Shown: positions 1-8,866 of the stretch, in pieces | How the letters are laid out: each line of letters opens with the position of its first letter | Position numbering within the stretch: position 1 is the first letter of the stretch | Origin: Alphaproteobacteria bacterium | Lineage (GTDB): Bacteria; Pseudomonadota; Alphaproteobacteria; Puniceispirillales; Puniceispirillaceae | Length of the DNA stretch: 64,000 bases | Assembly: GCA_009920665.1 (NCBI GenBank) | Contig: RFZL01000003.1 | Location: 1 to 64,000, forward strand | Direction: 5' to 3' | Position numbers and translations under genes: made by a program | Notes under the pieces: model-generated | Seen by the model: the letters and a program-made list of their open reading frames with translations, nothing else | Database searches by the model: none | Told to the model about the DNA's origin: nothing

Positions 1-1
1 C

Positions 2-409
2 CTTGGATCATTGCTGGCGTCCGGGTGGATCGGTCTTGGCCGTCTTGGCAAATCCCGGATCCAGGCATTTCTCTGGCCAATGGTCATTCTGGGCATTGCC
101 ATGACGGCATTGCTCAATCCATTTGACAATCTGATCCCCCTCAGTCTGATTTTCATCGTGACCGGCTTCACCGCGACCATTGCCGGGATCGGTGCGCAGA
201 CCGTCATCCAGCTGGAGGTTGAAGAACGTTATCGGGCCCGGGTGATGACATGGTGGTCGACGATTTCCTTTGGCAGCCTTGTCGCCGGCGGCGTCGTCAT
301 CGGATATCTTGGCGATATCATGGGCATAGATGATGCGATCCTGCTGATGATGCTGGTCGGCGGCGCCATCGCTCTCGGTGTCCCTGCCTATATCAGGAAG
401 ATGGCATAG
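2..409 (+). CDS. MFS transporter, C-terminal fragment (cut by window start)
   Basis: The reading frame is open to the first base, so the true start lies upstream; about 135 residues remain. They are very hydrophobic, with about four membrane segments. Between two of them sits the stretch LEVEERYRARVMTWWS (about residues 75-90), which resembles the loop of MFS_3-type exporters where an ELRGRVM-like motif precedes a helix. The product should be an inner-membrane secondary carrier, probably an efflux pump; the substrate cannot be read from this piece. It ends at TAG, and nothing downstream on the same strand looks translationally coupled to it. Confidence 0.75.
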   Translation, partial: LGSLLASGWIGLGRLGKSRIQAFLWPMVILGIAMTALLNPFDNLIPLSLIFIVTGFTATIAGIGAQTVIQLEVEERYRARVMTWWSTISFGSLVAGGVVIGYLGDIMGIDDAILLMMLVGGAIALGVPAYIRKMA

Positions 410-544
410 CCACAGGCTGGTGAAAGCCCCGGCACGGCCTGTCGCCGGTCACCTTCCGGCAGATTTCAGCCATTCCGCTTCCGACGAATTGACGGACGGG
501 ATGGCGGGGATTTATTGTGGGCCGGTGTGGCGCGGTTTCTGATC

Positions 545-1072
545 ATGCGGGGTAAGTTGATGGCGGGCATATCAAGATGGCTTGCGAGGGTGGTCAGGGT
601 CACGCTGGCGGTCAAATTCACGCCGTCTGTCAAACCCGGCTTGATGATCGCGCTTTTCCTCTCACTGTCGGCCGCCATGCTTCCGGGCATGTCGCACGCG
701 CATGAAAAGAACAAGACACATTGTTCTATCGATGTGCTGTTCGAGAATGATGATGACGGGGTGGCAACCTATTTTGCGCTGCGCCTGCAATACAAGAACC
801 AGTCCAGGCGGAACATCGAGGCCGTCAGCGTTCTTGTCCGCGACGCCGCCGGCAAGGTCATCCGCAATTCCGACGCGATCTGCGGAAATGGTGATGCGGG
901 CATTGAAGCCGGCGACACCGGCCAGTGCGAAAAGATCCTTCAGATCATTACCGGCAGGATGTCAAACCGGCTCGGCCATGACGTATGGGTCCGGATGATC
1001 GATGATCAGCGGCAACAGATCGGCCTCGCCGACCGTTGCGAGATCCTCGGCGTCCGATACAGCAATGAATGA
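545..1072 (+). CDS. hypothetical secreted protein
   Basis: No family is recognised. The frame is open from a TTG at 515, but ATG codons at 545 and 560 are better starts; neither has a strong ribosome site. A hydrophobic stretch (LMIALFLSLSAAMLPG) followed by SHAHE looks like a Sec signal peptide cut after SHA, and an ATG at 644 would give a more normal signal-peptide length. The mature part is about 120 residues, polar, with four cysteines that could form disulfides in the periplasm. The order of strands and the ALRLQYKNQSRRNIEAVSVLVRD region suggest a small beta-sandwich. Function is unknown. Confidence 0.55.
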   Translation: MRGKLMAGISRWLARVVRVTLAVKFTPSVKPGLMIALFLSLSAAMLPGMSHAHEKNKTHCSIDVLFENDDDGVATYFALRLQYKNQSRRNIEAVSVLVRDAAGKVIRNSDAICGNGDAGIEAGDTGQCEKILQIITGRMSNRLGHDVWVRMIDDQRQQIGLADRCEILGVRYSNE

Positions 1073-1174
1073 GCCCCAACACCCTGGTGCAGGCTATCAG
1101 CCCATCATTGGAATCTGCACCGAGACTGAAATGACGCAGACCTACCTGACGTCCAAGGTTGGAAGGAACAAACC

Positions 1175-1528
1175 GTGACACATTATCTGGGAATCGCCAT
1201 CTGTCTGTTCATCGTGGGCGGGGCGCTGTTTCAAATCGGGCCGCATCTCTACATGGACATCAACAGCCTGTTATTCGTCCTCGGCGGCGGTGTCGGATAT
1301 GCGCTGATCACAGGTGGCAAGGGCAGGCATGTCACGCAGTTTGGCACCGGTGCTGTCTATTTCGGCTGGCTGGGAACACTCGTCGGATTGATTGCCATGG
1401 CAGCGGGTGCCTTTGACAACTGGGGTGATCTGGACAGGATGGGGCCAGCATTGGCGGTTGCCATGCTGACCCTGTTCTACGGCTATATGGTGAAACTGAT
1501 CAGCCTCGCTTTCGCGGACCGGTCATAG
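1175..1528 (+). CDS. small membrane protein resembling the MotA N-terminus
   Basis: A GTG start is supported by an AAGGAAC ribosome site 6-10 bases upstream. The 117 residues form about four hydrophobic segments. The stretch MDINSLLFVLGGGVGYALI (residues 26-44) resembles the second helix of MotA-type stator subunits, where a (I/L)DxxSLLxVxGGT motif is typical. The cytoplasmic loop and proton-channel part of MotA are absent, so this is not a working stator by itself. It stands alone between a secreted protein and a convergent gene. It may be a free-standing MotA-N domain protein; its role is unknown. Confidence 0.6.
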   Translation: MTHYLGIAICLFIVGGALFQIGPHLYMDINSLLFVLGGGVGYALITGGKGRHVTQFGTGAVYFGWLGTLVGLIAMAAGAFDNWGDLDRMGPALAVAMLTLFYGYMVKLISLAFADRS

Positions 1529-1587
1529 GCCCGCAGGGGGCGGCAAGGATCATCATCACCTGCCGGATCTGATGCCAGCCTTGTAGT

Positions 1588-2007
1588 TTACCGTCTGGCA
1601 AGAATCTCGGCGACGGTTACATCGCATTTATATCTTTGCGTGCCAACCTGCACATAGCCGCCTTTCTGAGGAAAATGGGCGAACAGCCGACCATCCGGCA
1701 GCATTTCCCATTTGAGGCCCGATGCAAGCCAATAGCGCCTGCCCTCTTCGAGATAATATCCGGACTTGTCGCCGAATGTGAGACGGCCACGCTCTGCCGG
1801 CTGCGCCGACGCACGGTAGAAATAGACGACCTTTGGAAACCAGCCATCAAAGGCACGCACACTGGTGAATCCGAGGGAAGAATGACTATTGCGCACACAT
1901 TTCACATCGGGGGCGGTGGCGGCAAAACCGGCCTGACCATAAGTGGCGATGGATATCGCGAGGGCTAGGGCTAGGGCGATGGTGATGATTTGCAGTGATT
2001 TACCCAT
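1588..2007 (-). CDS. hypothetical secreted protein
   Basis: The start is placed at the second Met of the frame (position 2007) because AAGGAG lies about 8 bases upstream of it; the further upstream Met has no such site. The first ~30 residues are a clear Sec signal peptide (LQIITIALALALAISIATYGQAGFA is its core, quoted only to show its hydrophobicity). The mature part of about 108 residues has two cysteines, one near each end, and many aromatic residues (WFPKVVYFYRA, YWLASGLKWEML), suggesting a small disulfide-closed beta domain in the periplasm. No family is recognised. Confidence 0.6.
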   Translation of the reverse strand: MGKSLQIITIALALALAISIATYGQAGFAATAPDVKCVRNSHSSLGFTSVRAFDGWFPKVVYFYRASAQPAERGRLTFGDKSGYYLEEGRRYWLASGLKWEMLPDGRLFAHFPQKGGYVQVGTQRYKCDVTVAEILARR

Positions 2008-2302
2008 TACGGGGCTCCTTGATCCTACGTTCAAACCTCCTGTGGTGTTGCGCTACAAATCCATGCGACCACGCCATCGCTGATGCCGGGCCGCAGCTTC
2101 CCTTCGTTAAACCGTGGCAAGTCACATATGGCCAATGGCCGCCCGGTTACGACTCGCAGTCTAACCCGGATTCACCAAAATCCGTCAGCCAGCCCGACAG
2201 CTGAAAGCCCTGCGCCGGAATGACGCCGCCGCATTGAACATGCGCTGGCAAGGCCCTATCTCTGGCGTCGGGGGAGCGGACTGGCCAGCAGGATGTTGGA
2301 GT

Positions 2303-2770
2303 ATGGACAGTAACGCGACAGACCTGATCTTCGGACAGCGGGACGGGCTGGCCTCGGCCAAGCTTATGGCGGTATTTGGCCTTCACGCGGCAAGCCTTGC
2401 CCTGCTGTTCGCCATGGCGCATGGACAGCCGGCATCGACGCTTGGCAGATTTGCCATCATCGCCGGCAGATGGCCCGGCCGCCTTGCACTGGCGGCGGCG
2501 CTGGCGGCGCTGATCGCGGCGGCATGCCTGATCGCCGACCGGCAGGCCGGCATGACAACGGTGCTGTTCCTCAATGCCGGCGTGCTGGCCCTTTATGTCA
2601 TCGAATATTCGATTCTTCTGTCGCGCGGGTTTTTCAAACGTCTGCTTGGCGACGATCTGCAGGCCGAGTTACGCTTGTTCATATGTTTCGTGGTGATGAC
2701 AAATGCCGGCTATTTCACGCTGATGTTCCTGAAGGACATCCTGCTGAGTGATAGCCTGGGAGTGGGATGA
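2303..2770 (+). CDS. hypothetical four-helix membrane protein
   Basis: The start at ATG 2303 is chosen over upstream in-frame codons because TTGGAG lies just before it. The 155 residues contain about four membrane helices (roughly residues 20-40, 55-73, 82-104 and 122-148) with short loops. No known family is recognised. The stop overlaps the next start (ATGA at 2767-2770), so the two are translationally coupled and probably act in the same membrane process. Confidence 0.6.
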   Translation: MDSNATDLIFGQRDGLASAKLMAVFGLHAASLALLFAMAHGQPASTLGRFAIIAGRWPGRLALAAALAALIAAACLIADRQAGMTTVLFLNAGVLALYVIEYSILLSRGFFKRLLGDDLQAELRLFICFVVMTNAGYFTLMFLKDILLSDSLGVG

Positions 2771-2985
2771 TGGCTGAAGACAAGATCAATGCCTGTCAGG
2801 TTCTTTCACAGAGCGAGAGGGTGAGTGAATTCAGGAAGGATTTTGTCTGCATGAATGACAATCTCCATGAAGGGCTGCAGGACCACCCGCAGGTCCTGAT
2901 CCTCTATGTCGCGATGGTGATCTTCGTCATGGTCTTCCTGAAACTGGTCACCCGCAAGCCGCGGCAGACCGGGTCCGGCGACTGA
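2767..2985 (+). CDS. hypothetical small single-pass membrane protein
   Basis: This 72-residue protein starts inside the stop codon of the preceding membrane protein (ATGA overlap). A polar, charged N-terminal half with two cysteines is followed by one membrane helix (about residues 43-61, ILYVAMVIFVMVFLKLV) and a basic tail, so a cytoplasmic C-terminus is likely by the positive-inside rule. Not recognised. The coupling argues it is a real gene and a partner of its upstream neighbour. Confidence 0.55.
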   Translation: MMAEDKINACQVLSQSERVSEFRKDFVCMNDNLHEGLQDHPQVLILYVAMVIFVMVFLKLVTRKPRQTGSGD

Positions 2986-3002
2986 TACCCGGTCGCCTGC
3001 GC

Positions 3003-3044
3003 CTGCGCTTGCGACTGCGCTTGCCTTGCCTTGCCTTGCCTTGA
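3003..3044. repeat. short tandem repeat (CTTGC units)
   Basis: Between the small membrane protein and the convergent cyclic-nucleotide-fold gene, CTGCGCTTGC occurs twice, followed by about 4.8 copies of CTTGC (3020-3043). It is non-coding and very likely produced by replication slippage. It belongs to the pattern of intergenic micro-duplications reported under findings. Confidence 0.85.
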
Positions 3045-3055
3045 ACCGGCAACGC

Positions 3056-3448
3056 TCAGTCGCCGGAGTTTTCGCCAGAACTGTCGCTGATCAGCCTGTC
3101 ACCGAGGTTCGGCCAGTTGCGAACACAATAGATGATGAACGGGTCGCTGGCGGCGATGCGGTCCTTCAATACCTGTTCAGGAATCGTCGTGATGCGTGAT
3201 TTCTGAACGATAGTACAGGTGAAATAGCGCATCTCATTCTCGAACAGCGTCTTGTAGACACCGAAAATCTGGCCGGCCTCGATGAAGATTCCCCGCTGCA
3301 CGGCATCGCCGACAATGCGGGACAGTTCCACCCGTCCCTGCTGCACGATATAGCCATCCCCATCAATATCACCCTGCTTGAAGAGCACGGTGCCAACCTC
3401 CAGGGTCTCGGTCGGGAACACCTTCGCCAGATCTGCAACTTTCATCAC
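3056..3448 (-). CDS. cyclic nucleotide-binding-fold protein
   Basis: The 130 residues match a single cNMP-binding beta-roll (about residues 10-95: TLEVGTVLFKQGDIDGDGYIVQQGRVELSR is split here by its glycine turns) with a short helical tail. There is no HTH, kinase or channel domain. The phosphate-binding cassette, usually FGExALL followed by RxA, reads IFGVYKTLFENEMRYFTCT, so the Glu and the RxA arginine are not evident; cAMP or cGMP binding is therefore doubtful. It lies downstream of the flavoenzyme operon on the same strand, about 80 bases away. Confidence 0.65.
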   Translation of the reverse strand: MMKVADLAKVFPTETLEVGTVLFKQGDIDGDGYIVQQGRVELSRIVGDAVQRGIFIEAGQIFGVYKTLFENEMRYFTCTIVQKSRITTIPEQVLKDRIAASDPFIIYCVRNWPNLGDRLISDSSGENSGD

Positions 3449-3531
3449 TATAACCTATGCCCTGAACCTGCCGTACAGCTCCGCCCACAGTCGCCGACCG
3501 CGGGCGATTTATCAACCATATTGGTGATCAA

Positions 3532-4839
3532 CTACCCCAGGACCGAGAAGCTGCTCTCATTGTTGATCTCGCGCTGGCGGGAATAGAAGCCGACATTGAC
3601 CTTACGCTGGATATAGGGAAGCGTGTAATGCAACGGCGCGGCGTCATGATCGGCACCGCCCTCGCAATAACCGATCAGGGCGGCCATCATCTTGCCGGCG
3701 ATCGGCGCGTTCTTGTACTGGTTGCCGCTGCTGCCGCAAGCCATGTAATAGCCGCCAAGCGACGTCTTGTCATAGATCGGGATCCAGTCAGTCGACGCGT
3801 CATAAAGATCAACAACGCCGCGCGCCTGTGACGGGATGCCAAGGCTCGGCACCCGCTGGCCATAGCGCATCACCTGGTTGCTCCACTGCTCGGTGAAATC
3901 GCGCGCGTAATCGGTGTCTGTCTCGGCCCACATATGCGGATCACAGGGTGGATCCTCGCTACCGATCAGGATATTGTTGCCATGTTCGGGCCGGATGTAG
4001 CAGGCGATGTCGGAATCCGACACGACCATGCCGATCTCGTCAAAATCGCACCCCTGCGGCGCCGGCACATGCGCCACCTCCTGGCGAAGCGGGCGTGTCT
4101 CGATCGTCATCTCCTCCAGCACTCCGGCCAGCCCGTTGATATGGGCCGAGGCCGGACCGGCGACATTGACCACCACCGGCGCATGGATTTGCTCACCAGA
4201 GGCAAGCCGGACGCCGGTGACGCGGCCGTCCGATTTCAGGATGTCCACCACCTCGGCACCAAGCCGGAATTCGGCACCATGCAGTTTGGCGGCATCGGCA
4301 AGGTTCTGGCTGGACAGTGACGGGTCGGTGACATAGCCGCCATTCGGCCAGTAGAGCGCGCCGGCGATTCTGCCGCCATTCGGGGTGCCGAAACCCGGAT
4401 CATCGATGCGGCGCGGCGGCGCGAAACTTTCAAGCGAATAGATCGGCAGCCTCTCGCGGATGGCATCGCCGTCCCATTCCTCGACCGGAATGCCGAGGTC
4501 ACGGCTGTTGGCAAGATGCTTGTGCAGATAATCATTTGCCGCCGTGCGCATGACCATACAGCCGCATTCCTTGAATTTTGCCAGATCGGCATCCGCCGGC
4601 AGGCCGAGATAGGATTCCCAGTCGCGCCAGTAATGATATCCCTCCCACGCAAAGGCGGTGCCGTCGAAGGTGGAATAATGCATGCGGATGATGGCGCAGG
4701 ACCCGGCTGTCGAGCCATGCCCGATCCGCGTGTTGCGATCCAGCGACAGCGTCTTCCAGCCGGCCTTCGCCATTTCAAAGGCCACCGCGGTGCCGATCAC
4801 GCCGGTACCGATGATGATTGCGTCGGGCTGTTGGCTCAT
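3532..4839 (-). CDS. FAD-dependent amine oxidoreductase (DAO family)
   Basis: A 435-residue D-amino-acid-oxidase/sarcosine-oxidase-type flavoprotein. The Rossmann GxGxxG for FAD is at residues 11-16 (GTGVIG), followed by the ribose-binding acidic residue in SLDRN. Substrate and cap regions follow, with the closing GSSGNQYKNAPIAGKMMA motif near residues 375-390. The start at 4839 is preferred over a TTG at 4857 because GAGGGAAA sits in front of it. It should oxidise a secondary or methylated amine to an imine in the cytoplasm; the substrate is not readable. It follows the dimethylglycine dehydrogenase-like gene by 40 bases, so the two are co-transcribed. Confidence 0.8.
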   Translation of the reverse strand: MSQQPDAIIIGTGVIGTAVAFEMAKAGWKTLSLDRNTRIGHGSTAGSCAIIRMHYSTFDGTAFAWEGYHYWRDWESYLGLPADADLAKFKECGCMVMRTAANDYLHKHLANSRDLGIPVEEWDGDAIRERLPIYSLESFAPPRRIDDPGFGTPNGGRIAGALYWPNGGYVTDPSLSSQNLADAAKLHGAEFRLGAEVVDILKSDGRVTGVRLASGEQIHAPVVVNVAGPASAHINGLAGVLEEMTIETRPLRQEVAHVPAPQGCDFDEIGMVVSDSDIACYIRPEHGNNILIGSEDPPCDPHMWAETDTDYARDFTEQWSNQVMRYGQRVPSLGIPSQARGVVDLYDASTDWIPIYDKTSLGGYYMACGSSGNQYKNAPIAGKMMAALIGYCEGGADHDAAPLHYTLPYIQRKVNVGFYSRQREINNESSFSVLG

Positions 4840-4879
4840 CAGATTTCCCTCACTCAAAACTACAGGATGTGACCGTCGC

Positions 4880-7285
4880 TTACCCGCGCATCACCGCGCC
4901 GGCCGGGTCATGGGGCGACGGCGCGATCACCGAACAGTCGCGTTCCACCCCGACAATATGAACGCCGAGCTTATTGCCGACCGAGGCGAGGTCACTGTCG
5001 ACCAGCGCCATGGCCAGCGATTTCCCGACCGTATGCCCATAGCCGCCGGATGTCACGAAGCCAACCCGCCGGTCACCCGACCAGATGGGCTCGTATCCGC
5101 TGGCATCGGCATCGTCAGCCGCCACCTCGAGCGTCACGAGGCGCTGTGCCGGGCCATTGCCCTCGCGTTCGGCGATAGCCGCGTCGTGGCCGATGAAGCC
5201 GGCCTTGTCCCAGTCGATCCAGCGGTCCATGCCGGTCATCCCGGGCGTATAGCCTTGCGTGAATTCAGCCGACCAGATGCCATAGCTCTTCTCCAGCCGC
5301 AATGACAACAGGGCGTTGAAGCCGTATTCGGCAATGCCGAGATCGGCACCGGCCTCGAGCAGCATCCGCCGCAATGCGATATGGTCACCCATCCGGCAGT
5401 TAATCTCGTATCCTGCCTCGCCGGTGACCGACAGCCGGCCAACCCGCGTGCGGACAAGGCCGATATCCAAACTGCCGCATCCCATGAAGGACAATTCGTC
5501 AAGCGGGCCGTCGGTGAGTTTCTCCAGCACGGCGCGTGACTTCGGGCCGGACAACGAGAACCCGGCCATCTCCTCGCCAAGGTCGCGGACCCGCACACCG
5601 TCATCCATATGGTCATCGAACCAGCGCATATGCCAGCGCCGCAGATAGTAGGACCCCATGATCCACCAGGTGCCATCGCCCCAGTTGAACAGCGTCAGAT
5701 CGCCCTTCAGACGGCCATCATGGCCAAGCGCCACGGCAAGCCGGGCCCGTCCCGGCACCGGCAGTTTCGTGGCGAACAGCTTGTTGAGCCAGGCTTCGGC
5801 ATTCGGGCCGCTGACCTCGAACCGTGAAAAGCCGGTGATGTCCAGAAGGCCGACATCGCGGCGCACCGCCCGGCATTCGCCGCCAACGATGTCAAAGGCG
5901 TTCGAGCGTTTCAGCGACGGCGTCTCGGCAAAATCCTTCGGCGCGAAATAGAGCGGCACTTCCAGATCCCAGCTGCTGCCCCAGACCGCGCCTGCGGCAT
6001 CCATGTCGGAATGCGCCGGCGCCATCTTCAGCGGGCGTCCCGCCGGCAGCTGTTCGTTCGGATAGGTCATGACGAACCGGCGTGAATAGAACTGGCCGGT
6101 TGTCTGCCTGATATATTCCTTGTTTTCGGCGAAGGGGCCGTAGCGCGCGACATCCATGCCATAGACATCGGCCTCCGGCTCGCCATGGATCATCCATTCG
6201 GCAAGCGACTTGCCAACACCGCCGCCCTGCAGGAACCCGGCCATGACCGCACAGGCCGACCAGTAGCCGCGCTTGCCCGGCACCGGCCCGACCAGGGGAT
6301 TGCCATCAGGCGAGAAGGTGAAAGCGCCATTGACCCAGTTCCGCACACCGGCCGTCTGCAATACCGGATAGCGCTCGAACCCCATGGTCAGCTCATTCTC
6401 GATCCGGTCGACATCCTCCTGCAAAAGTTCGATGCCGTAATCCCAGGGAGCCCCGTCCATCATCCAGTGCTGATGGTTGATCTCATAGATTCCAAGCAGC
6501 ATGCCCTGCTGGTCCTGGCGCATATAGGTAAAGCCCTCCAGATCGACGACAAGCGGCAATTCACCATCCAGCTCGGCAACCTCGGGTATCGTCTCGGTCA
6601 GCAGGTAATGGTGCGACAGCGGCGAGACCGGCAATTCGACCCCGGCCATGCGGCCAACCTGTTTCGCCCACAGACCGGCGGCGTTCACCACATGTTCGCA
6701 TGAAATCGTCCCCTTCTCGGTGACGACGTTCCAGCCCCCGGCGGTCTGGTTGAGTTCGAGAACGCGGTTATGTTCTATCACGGTGGCGCCGTTCTTCTTT
6801 GCCGCGCCGGCATAGGCAAGCACCGTCCCCGTGGTATCGACATAGCCCTCGCGGTCAGCCCACAGTCCGCCGAGGATCCCGTCTGTCGACAGCACCGGAC
6901 ACATCTCGCCAGCCTCCTCGGGCGTGACAAGCCTCACATCCTCGATGCCGATACTCTGATAGACCCGGTAGGCGGATTGCAGCCATTCCCAGCGATCCGG
7001 CGTGCCGGCCAGCGTCAGCCCGCCGGTCATGTGCATGCCGACCGACTGCCCGCTTTCCTCCTCGATCTTGCCAAGAAGGTCGATCGTGTAGGCCTGCAGG
7101 GCGGAAATATTGGGATCGGCATTCAGCGCATGCACACCACCAGCGGCATGCCAGCTCGACCCGGCCGTCAGCACCGACCGTTCAATCAGGCAGATATCCG
7201 ACCACCCCATCTTCGCCAGATGATAGATGATCGACGCACCAACGACACCGCCACCGATGACCACCACGCGATAATGCGATTTCAT
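4880..7285 (-). CDS. dimethylglycine/sarcosine dehydrogenase-like flavoprotein with GcvT domain
   Basis: An 801-residue two-part enzyme. The N-terminal half is a DAO-type FAD domain with GGGVVG at residues 11-16 and SSWHAAGG, whose His46 is at the position that carries covalent FAD in dimethylglycine and sarcosine dehydrogenases. The C-terminal half (about 420-795) is an aminomethyltransferase (GcvT) domain plus its beta-barrel, which in this family passes the released one-carbon unit to tetrahydrofolate. Expected role: oxidative N-demethylation of dimethylglycine, sarcosine or a similar osmolyte-derived amine. It is first gene of the operon, followed by a second flavin oxidase. Exact substrate is inferred, not proven. 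Confidence 0.85.
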   Translation of the reverse strand: MKSHYRVVVIGGGVVGASIIYHLAKMGWSDICLIERSVLTAGSSWHAAGGVHALNADPNISALQAYTIDLLGKIEEESGQSVGMHMTGGLTLAGTPDRWEWLQSAYRVYQSIGIEDVRLVTPEEAGEMCPVLSTDGILGGLWADREGYVDTTGTVLAYAGAAKKNGATVIEHNRVLELNQTAGGWNVVTEKGTISCEHVVNAAGLWAKQVGRMAGVELPVSPLSHHYLLTETIPEVAELDGELPLVVDLEGFTYMRQDQQGMLLGIYEINHQHWMMDGAPWDYGIELLQEDVDRIENELTMGFERYPVLQTAGVRNWVNGAFTFSPDGNPLVGPVPGKRGYWSACAVMAGFLQGGGVGKSLAEWMIHGEPEADVYGMDVARYGPFAENKEYIRQTTGQFYSRRFVMTYPNEQLPAGRPLKMAPAHSDMDAAGAVWGSSWDLEVPLYFAPKDFAETPSLKRSNAFDIVGGECRAVRRDVGLLDITGFSRFEVSGPNAEAWLNKLFATKLPVPGRARLAVALGHDGRLKGDLTLFNWGDGTWWIMGSYYLRRWHMRWFDDHMDDGVRVRDLGEEMAGFSLSGPKSRAVLEKLTDGPLDELSFMGCGSLDIGLVRTRVGRLSVTGEAGYEINCRMGDHIALRRMLLEAGADLGIAEYGFNALLSLRLEKSYGIWSAEFTQGYTPGMTGMDRWIDWDKAGFIGHDAAIAEREGNGPAQRLVTLEVAADDADASGYEPIWSGDRRVGFVTSGGYGHTVGKSLAMALVDSDLASVGNKLGVHIVGVERDCSVIAPSPHDPAGAVMRG

Positions 7286-7408
7286 ATCCTTCTCCCCCTC
7301 AGATCAGGAATTCTCATCAAGGATCAGTCTCTACCGGCGGCTTGTCCACCTGTTTTCGCGCCAGCGACCGGAACTGCGCCATTTCCGCCGACCGGCGAAA
7401 CTGCCCTC

Positions 7409-7447
7409 CAATGCAGATGGCCCAATGCAGATGGCCCAATGCAGATG
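7409..7447. repeat. 14-bp tandem repeat, three copies
   Basis: CAATGCAGATGGCC is present at 7409-7422 and 7423-7436, with a third partial copy to 7447. It lies in the 264-base divergent spacer between the dimethylglycine dehydrogenase-like gene and the RNase D gene. The rest of that spacer shows no convincing promoter or structure to me. Confidence 0.9.
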
Positions 7448-7549
7448 ACGGAACAGGTTTAGCTGGCATTTCGCAGTGCTGATCCTGTAATGTAGGGCGG
7501 AAATTCGGGCACCCGGCCGGGTGCCGACAATTCGGGGACAAACAGCGGG

Positions 7550-8161
7550 ATGGCCATATATCTTCACCATGATGACCTGCCGGACGGCATCGAGCTTGGC
7601 CGGGAGATCGCCATCGATACCGAAACGATGGGGTTGAACCCGCATCGCGACAGGCTCTGCCTTGTCCAGCTGTCATCAGGGGATGGTGACGCGCATCTTG
7701 TCAAAATGGCGCATCCCCTTCAGCCGGCGCCCAATCTTGCGGCGGTCCTGGCAAACCCTGCGGCAACCAAGCTGTTTCATTTCGCACGTTTCGATCTGGC
7801 CGCTCTGGCACAGTCGGTCGGCCCGATCAAGGGCCCGATCTATTGCACGAAAATCGCCTCCAGGCTCTGCCGCACCTACACCGACCGGCATGGGCTGAAG
7901 GATTTGTGTGCCGAACTTATCGGCGTCGAAATCTCCAAACAGCAGCAATCCTCGGACTGGGGCGCCGATACCCTGAGTGACGCGCAGCAGAAATATGCGG
8001 CAAGCGATGTGCTTTATCTCCACCGGTTGCGCGCAATGCTGGACGAGATGCTGGTACGCGAGGGGCGCGCCGACATCGCACGGGCCTGTTTCGAGTTTCT
8101 GCCGGTGCGCGCCGGCATGGACCTTGGCGGTTTCGCCGATCTCGATATTTTCCATCACTAG
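7550..8161 (+). CDS. rnd: ribonuclease D-like 3'-5' exonuclease
   Basis: A 203-residue DEDDy-type exonuclease. Asp23 and Glu25 (AIDTETMGL) form motif ExoI, Asp82 (HFARFDLAAL) ExoII, and Tyr149/Asp153 (YAASDVLYL) ExoIII, so the metal-binding site is complete. It lacks the HRDC domains of long RNase D and matches the short alphaproteobacterial form that usually sits next to lptC. It should trim 3' ends of structured RNAs such as tRNA precursors in the cytoplasm. The lptC gene follows 11 bases later, so it heads that operon. Confidence 0.87.
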   Translation: MAIYLHHDDLPDGIELGREIAIDTETMGLNPHRDRLCLVQLSSGDGDAHLVKMAHPLQPAPNLAAVLANPAATKLFHFARFDLAALAQSVGPIKGPIYCTKIASRLCRTYTDRHGLKDLCAELIGVEISKQQQSSDWGADTLSDAQQKYAASDVLYLHRLRAMLDEMLVREGRADIARACFEFLPVRAGMDLGGFADLDIFHH

Positions 8162-8172
8162 GGTCACCCTCG

Positions 8173-8820
8173 ATGGCAGAGCAACAGGGCACCGATCAGC
8201 CCGCGCCCAAATTCGCCCCGCGCGCCAGACAGGCCGACCCCGAACGGCGGGGGTTCCGGACCAGCCTGCTGCTCATCGGGCTTGGCGTGTTGATGTCCTT
8301 TGGCACTGTCCTGTGGCTCGGTCTGTTCAACCAGCAGGATGAAATCCGGCTTGAGATCAGCGACATCAAGATCGACGAGACAGGCGATGTCGAACTGACC
8401 GGCGCCATCTATCGCGGGCAGACGGTGCGCGGTGAGCCTTTCGAGATCACCGCCGAAATCGCGCGTGAACGTGAAAACGGTGTTGTCGACCTGTCATCAC
8501 CAACCGCCGAACTGCGCCGCAACAGCGGTGATGTGATGAATGTCACCTCGATGACGGGTGTCTATTTTCCGGATCTGACGGAAATCGACCTGATAGGCGA
8601 CGTGGTGATCACCAGCCGCGATACCGGCCTGGTCATGTTGGCGGAAGTCATCCACGCAAATCTTGGCGAAGGTCGCATGAACACCGACCGGCCGGTGCGG
8701 GTCGAGAATGACAGCGGGGTCATCCTTGCCGGCGGCATGCAGGTGACCGACAGGGGCAGCACCATCATTTTTACCGACAAGCCGAGAATGACACTCCATA
8801 ATCAGGGAAGCGGTTCCTGA
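8173..8820 (+). CDS. lptC: LPS export protein LptC
   Basis: A 215-residue bitopic protein: a cytoplasmic N-terminus, one membrane helix (about residues 29-50), then a periplasmic beta-jellyroll typical of LptC/YrbK. In the Lpt machine it takes lipopolysaccharide from LptB2FG and hands it to LptA. Identification rests on topology, length and the following lptA and lptB genes, since LptC sequences are weakly conserved. Confidence 0.85.
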   Translation: MAEQQGTDQPAPKFAPRARQADPERRGFRTSLLLIGLGVLMSFGTVLWLGLFNQQDEIRLEISDIKIDETGDVELTGAIYRGQTVRGEPFEITAEIARERENGVVDLSSPTAELRRNSGDVMNVTSMTGVYFPDLTEIDLIGDVVITSRDTGLVMLAEVIHANLGEGRMNTDRPVRVENDSGVILAGGMQVTDRGSTIIFTDKPRMTLHNQGSGS

Positions 8821-8866
8821 TCCACATCGCAAGACCGCGCACGCGCGTGCACATATGAGGGGAAAC

